Positions 6,670 to 9,762 of a stretch of 9,762 bases of DNA are shown piece after piece. The translations under genes and the position numbers were made by a program. How positions within the stretch are numbered: position 1 is the stretch's first letter; each line of letters starts with the position of its first letter. Location: assembly GCA_030428695.1 (NCBI GenBank), contig JAUIEM010000381.1, positions 1-9,762 on the forward strand, written 5' to 3'. The notes under the pieces were generated by a model, which was not told the origin of the DNA, did not search any database, and saw only the letters and a program-made list of their open reading frames with translations. This stretch comes from a bacterium (GTDB lineage: Bacteria; Planctomycetota; J058; JAJDCP01).

Positions 6670-8127
6670 ATGACGGCCGAAGAGGCGTCGCCCGAACGCC
6701 AGAGCTGCGACGGGTCGTCGATCCTCGTTGTCGAGGACGACGCCGTGTTCCGCTCCTTCGCCGTGACGGTGCTCGAGGCCGAGGGCTTCGCGGTCACCGC
6801 CGCCGAAGACGGGGTCGAGGCCCTCGCCATCCTCGCCGGGCGGACCTTCGACCTGGTGATCTGCGACCTGCAGATGCCCAACCTCGGAGGCTTCGACTTC
6901 ATCGAGCGCGCGCGGAAGCTCGGCATCGCGGCCCCCGTGCTGGTGACGACCGGCAGCACCGAGCCCGACGACGAGCTGCGCGGGCTGAAGATGGGGGCGG
7001 TCGACTTCGTCAAGAAGCCCGTCCGCAAAGCGGTCTTCCTGGTCCGGGTCCAGCGGGCCCTCGGTCGCATCACGCCGCGCGGACGGCGGAATCCGCGCAT
7101 GGTGCCCGGGCGCGTGATCGGTGACTTCCGCATCGAACGGAAGATCGGGGCCGGAGGGATGGGGAGCGTGTTTCTCGCGCGGCAGCTCAGCCTCGACCGG
7201 GAGGTCGCGGTGAAGGTCCTCCGCCAGGAGGCCGCGGTCGACGACGACCAGGGGCTGACGCGCTTCCTCAGCGAGGCGCAGGCGGTCGCGAGCCTCGATC
7301 ACCCGCACGTGGTCAAGGTGCTTCTCGTCGGCGAGGATCCGGAGAGTGGCGCGCCCTACTTCGCGATGGAATACATCGAAGGCGTGACCCTCAAGGAGCG
7401 TCTCGAGGCGGGCCCGATGAGCTACCGGGAGATCCTGCGCGTCGCCAAGGCGGTCGCGGGCGCGCTGGAGGCCGCGGCGGCGCGTGGGCTGATCCACCGC
7501 GACGTCAAGCCCGGCAACATCATGCTCGATGAGAACGGAGGCGTGAAGATCCTCGACTTCGGGCTGGCCAAGTCGCATCTGACCGATTCGACCCTGACCC
7601 GGACCGGGACGGTGATCGGGACGCCGGACTATTTCTCGCCGGAGCAGGCCTCCGGGCGTCCGCTCGACCCGCGCTCGGACCTGTACGCGCTCGGCGTCGT
7701 GATGTATGAGATGCTCGGCGGACGTCGACCCTTCCGCGCAGACTCGGCCGCCGGGCTCGTGTTCCTGCACAACTTCGGGCTGCCGCGTCCGATCAGCCGC
7801 TTCCGCAAGCTGCCCCGCGAGCTCGAGAAGTGCGTGCTGCGGCTGCTCGCCAAAGACCGCGACGAGCGCCCGGCCGATGCTGCGGCCCTGTGCGCCGAGC
7901 TGAGCGAGATCGAGAAACAGCTCGGCCGGGCGGGCCGGCTCGACGATCAGCCGCGTGGCCGCTGCGTCGAGCCGTTATCGTACGAAGACGCGGAGACCGG
8001 CATCCTGAGCGGCGAGTTCATCGGAGCCCGGGGCCAGGTCCCCCGGCGCGGTCCGATCGGGCCCTGGCTGGCCGGCCTCGCGCTCGTGGTCGCGGCGCTC
8101 GCTGCCTGGCTCGCGGGCTGGTTGTGA
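6670..8127 (+). CDS. Receiver domain-Ser/Thr protein kinase with C-terminal membrane anchor
   Basis: The 485-residue protein joins a response-regulator receiver to a Hanks-type kinase. In the receiver (about 16-135) the acidic pair Glu22/Asp23/Asp24, phospho-acceptor Asp66 (in CDLQMP), Thr94 and Lys116-Pro are all present. In the kinase (about 152-415) the loop IGAGGMGSVF (159-168), Lys182, Glu202, HRDVKPGN (276-283), DFG (296-298), GTPDYFSPEQ (317-326) and SDLYALG (336-342) are intact, so both halves look active. After a linker, residues 466-485 form one hydrophobic helix at the extreme C-terminus, so it should be tail-anchored in the inner membrane facing the cytoplasm with no outside sensor domain. 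Input presumably comes through Asp66 from an unlinked histidine kinase. ATG 6670 is chosen for the GGGGGGAAGG site at 6652-6661. It heads an operon with a secreted thioredoxin-like gene. Confidence 0.95.
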   Translation: MTAEEASPERQSCDGSSILVVEDDAVFRSFAVTVLEAEGFAVTAAEDGVEALAILAGRTFDLVICDLQMPNLGGFDFIERARKLGIAAPVLVTTGSTEPDDELRGLKMGAVDFVKKPVRKAVFLVRVQRALGRITPRGRRNPRMVPGRVIGDFRIERKIGAGGMGSVFLARQLSLDREVAVKVLRQEAAVDDDQGLTRFLSEAQAVASLDHPHVVKVLLVGEDPESGAPYFAMEYIEGVTLKERLEAGPMSYREILRVAKAVAGALEAAAARGLIHRDVKPGNIMLDENGGVKILDFGLAKSHLTDSTLTRTGTVIGTPDYFSPEQASGRPLDPRSDLYALGVVMYEMLGGRRPFRADSAAGLVFLHNFGLPRPISRFRKLPRELEKCVLRLLAKDRDERPADAAALCAELSEIEKQLGRAGRLDDQPRGRCVEPLSYEDAETGILSGEFIGARGQVPRRGPIGPWLAGLALVVAALAAWLAGWL

Positions 8128-8178
8128 CACGGGGAACAGACGCGAAATGAGAGGCTCACGGGCCTTCAGGAGGAAGAG

Positions 8179-9198
8179 ATGATACGCGCGACACTTCTCG
8201 CGATGTTCTGTCTGGCGACGCTGGCCCTGGCCGGTCACGACTACCTGGGCGAGCGACCGCCGGAGATCCGGGTCGGTGGCTGGGTGAACCTCGAGCCGGG
8301 CGCCGAGCGTCCGACCCTGGAGAATCTGCGCGGCAAGGTCGTCGTGCTCGACTTCTGGCACACCACCTGCAGCCGCTGCCTGGCGAAGATCGGTCGGCTG
8401 CGCGAGCTGCACGAGGACTACGCGGACCAGGGCCTGGTCGTGATGGCGTTGAGCGCGCAGAACAGCGCGACGATCGCCGACCAGACGCCGAAACAGAACA
8501 TCCCCTACCTGACCGCCCACGACGACCGCTCGGAGTTCGGGGTCGACGGCGAGGACGGCCACGACCCGAACTGGCACCGCGACGACAACCCCGGCTGCCC
8601 GGAGACCTACCTGCTCGCGATGGACGGCACCGTGGTCTGGCAGGGACGGACCGTGTCCGGCCTCGTCGACGACCTGGTCGAAGAGGAGCTCGCGCGGATC
8701 GAGCCGATGCCGCCCCTCGGCTTCTCGGACGCCTTCGGCAAGATCCTGCGGGACGTCGAGCGCAACCGGCTGGGCAAGGCCTGGGAGGCGAGCCAGAAGC
8801 TGATCGAGAAGGACAAGGACCCCGACGACACCGCGAACGCCCAGCGCCTGTGCGAGTGGATCGAGACCCGCGCGGCGCGCCACAAAGAGCTGGCGGACAA
8901 GGCCGTCGCGGCGGAGCGCTACCTGCGGGCGACCGAGATCCTCGGCGAGATCGCCGACATCTTCTCGGAGATGCCGATCGAGGAGGAGTGTGACGATCAG
9001 CTCAAGGCCTGGAAGAAGGACAAGGAGATCAAGAAGCTGATCGAGGCCGAGAAGTACCTGCAGATGGGCAAGGAGCTGCGGCGCGAGCGGCGCATCGACG
9101 ACGCGATGCAGGCCTTCGCCGCGGTGATCAAGAAGGCGCCGGACAGCGAGCTGGCGGCCGAGGCCGAGGCCCTGATCATCGAGCTGCAGCAGCGCTGA
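8179..9198 (+). CDS. Secreted TlpA-like thioredoxin-fold protein with helical TPR-like tail
   Basis: The 339-residue protein begins with a signal peptide (residues 1-18, likely cut at ALA|GH), placing it in the periplasm or outside. A TlpA/redoxin domain follows (about 25-170): KVVVLDFWHTTCSRC (53-67) with the redox pair Cys64-Cys67, and GCPETYLL (139-146) with the cis-proline Pro141. The usual CGPC is CSRC here. Cys140 sits directly before the cis-Pro, facing the active site in this fold. A His/Asp-rich insert (114-136) precedes it. Residues 185-339 are charged helices; 293-338 looks like a TPR unit. A thiol-disulfide reductase role in envelope protein folding or redox sensing is likely from the family. 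AGGAGG (8168-8173) marks the start. It lies 51 nt after the kinase gene, probably co-transcribed. Confidence 0.9.
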   Translation: MIRATLLAMFCLATLALAGHDYLGERPPEIRVGGWVNLEPGAERPTLENLRGKVVVLDFWHTTCSRCLAKIGRLRELHEDYADQGLVVMALSAQNSATIADQTPKQNIPYLTAHDDRSEFGVDGEDGHDPNWHRDDNPGCPETYLLAMDGTVVWQGRTVSGLVDDLVEEELARIEPMPPLGFSDAFGKILRDVERNRLGKAWEASQKLIEKDKDPDDTANAQRLCEWIETRAARHKELADKAVAAERYLRATEILGEIADIFSEMPIEEECDDQLKAWKKDKEIKKLIEAEKYLQMGKELRRERRIDDAMQAFAAVIKKAPDSELAAEAEALIIELQQR

Positions 9199-9227
9199 GA
9201 CCGTTCGCGGACGCGTTCGACCGACCC

Positions 9228-9238
9228 GGAGGGAGAGG
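9228..9238 (+). promoter_or_regulatory. Ribosome binding site selecting a TTG start
   Basis: GGAGGGAGAGG lies just upstream of TTG 9242, with GGAGGG 8 nt away. No ATG or GTG in this frame occurs between the previous stop and this codon, so the TTG start is well supported. Confidence 0.65.
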
Positions 9239-9241
9239 ACC

Positions 9242-9762
9242 TTGCTCGACTACGCCCAGATCGCGCCGCTGGTCGCCCAGCGTCAGGTGGAGGGGCGGCG
9301 CGTGCGCGTGCGCTTCGCCTGTCCGCAGACCGGCTACAGCGTCGAATCGACCGCCAGCCTGACCAAGGCCAACACCGCCGGGCAACGTCTCAAGGACGGC
9401 TTCAAGCGCAACTTCATCAGCGAGGCACGCAACGTCGTCGGCTCGGCCCTCGGCAACGTCCTCGGTCGGGGGATCGCCGGGCGCATGGCGCGACAGGCGA
9501 CCTACGAAGCGTCGCGGGCCGCCCACGGCGCCTTCGAGTTCGGCGAGGGCGACATCCAGCGGGGCATCGTGTCCGCCTTCCGCTCGGTGCAGCACTCCTT
9601 CAAGCAGGACGCCTCCGGCCGCTGGATGCACGCCAGCGCGGCCGGCGGCGGGGGGCTGCCGGGGCTCGGCAGCTTCGGCGGCGGGATCGGCTCGCAGCTG
9701 GCCTCGGCCCTCGGCGGCGGGGGCGGCGCGGCGGGCGGGCTGGCGGCGCTGGCAGGCGGAAG
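9242..9762 (+). CDS. Unrecognised glycine-rich protein (N-terminal part)
   Basis: I do not recognise this family. The frame is open from TTG 9242 to the right edge, giving 173 codons with codon use like its neighbours. The N-terminus (about 8-40) is predicted beta with one CPQTG (27-31) and lacks a signal peptide. A glycine-zipper-like GxxxGxxxG (67-75: GSALGNVLG) sits in a small-residue, basic helix. A mid part (about 98-130: FEFGEGDIQRGIVSAFRSVQHSF) looks like an amphipathic helix, ending in GRWMH. From 135 on the sequence is almost only Gly, Ala, Leu and Ser, resembling a flexible or membrane-inserting tail. It follows the thioredoxin gene by 43 nt and is probably in the same transcript. 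A membrane-associated or self-assembling accessory protein is possible; no function is assigned. The minus-strand open frame opposite is weaker because it lacks any motif. Confidence 0.72.
   Translation, partial: MLDYAQIAPLVAQRQVEGRRVRVRFACPQTGYSVESTASLTKANTAGQRLKDGFKRNFISEARNVVGSALGNVLGRGIAGRMARQATYEASRAAHGAFEFGEGDIQRGIVSAFRSVQHSFKQDASGRWMHASAAGGGGLPGLGSFGGGIGSQLASALGGGGGAAGGLAALAGG

Noticed and set aside
6520..7770. 416-codon minus-strand open frame opposite the kinase
   Set aside because: Runs through the terminator hairpin and opposite intact receiver and kinase motifs; no domain of its own.
9176..9631. 151-codon minus-strand frame opposite the TTG-start gene
   Set aside because: Weighed as an alternative, but it lacks motifs and an evident promoter, while the plus strand has a strong ribosome site and continues the operon.

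Overview
The window is a compact, very GC-rich (roughly 70% by eye) bacterial chromosomal segment with nine genes, seven complete and two cut by the window edges. Strong Shine-Dalgarno sites (AGGAGG types), GTG and TTG starts, and a Hanks-type kinase carrying a receiver domain suggest a bacterium with complex signalling. A 'C-x-C-G...G-x3-CPxC' zinc ribbon and a thioredoxin protein with a TPR-like tail point the same way. Planctomycetota or Myxococcota-like lineages fit best, but no rRNA or marker gene is present to decide. I see no insertion sequence, phage gene, tRNA or CRISPR array, and no clear change in base composition.

Layout, left to right. (1) 1-167, minus: start of a lipoprotein with GGGAQP repeats. 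(2) 326-3880, plus: a tight three-gene unit of a metallo-beta-lactamase-fold protein with an altered metal site, an NAD(P)-dependent SDR (GTGA overlap) and an alkyl-DHAP-synthase-type FAD enzyme (22-nt gap). Together the last two resemble alkyl-DHAP synthase plus alkyl-DHAP reductase, so ether-lipid synthesis is the leading hypothesis. (3) 3870-4658, minus: a DUF4328 membrane protein with a C-terminal zinc ribbon, overlapping the previous gene tail to tail by 11 nt. (4) 4903-6492, plus: malate synthase A, with a candidate promoter inside a 9-bp inverted repeat, followed by tandem hairpins and a strong intrinsic terminator. (5) 6670 to the right edge, plus: a REC-Ser/Thr kinase anchored by a C-terminal membrane helix, a secreted TlpA-like thioredoxin protein with a CSRC site and helical tail, and an unrecognised glycine-rich protein starting at TTG. 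Gaps of 51 and 43 nt make these three a likely operon.

The intergenic stretches are all under 300 nt. The two divergent ones (168-325 and 4659-4902) hold the candidate promoters and inverted repeats listed below. The long minus-strand open frames opposite the plus-strand genes are composition shadows and are not annotated.

The least explained parts are the REC-kinase/thioredoxin/glycine-rich unit, the degenerate metal site of the first operon gene, and the palindromic control region of malate synthase. No decisive evidence for a wholly new system is visible. Function claims beyond family level are inference.
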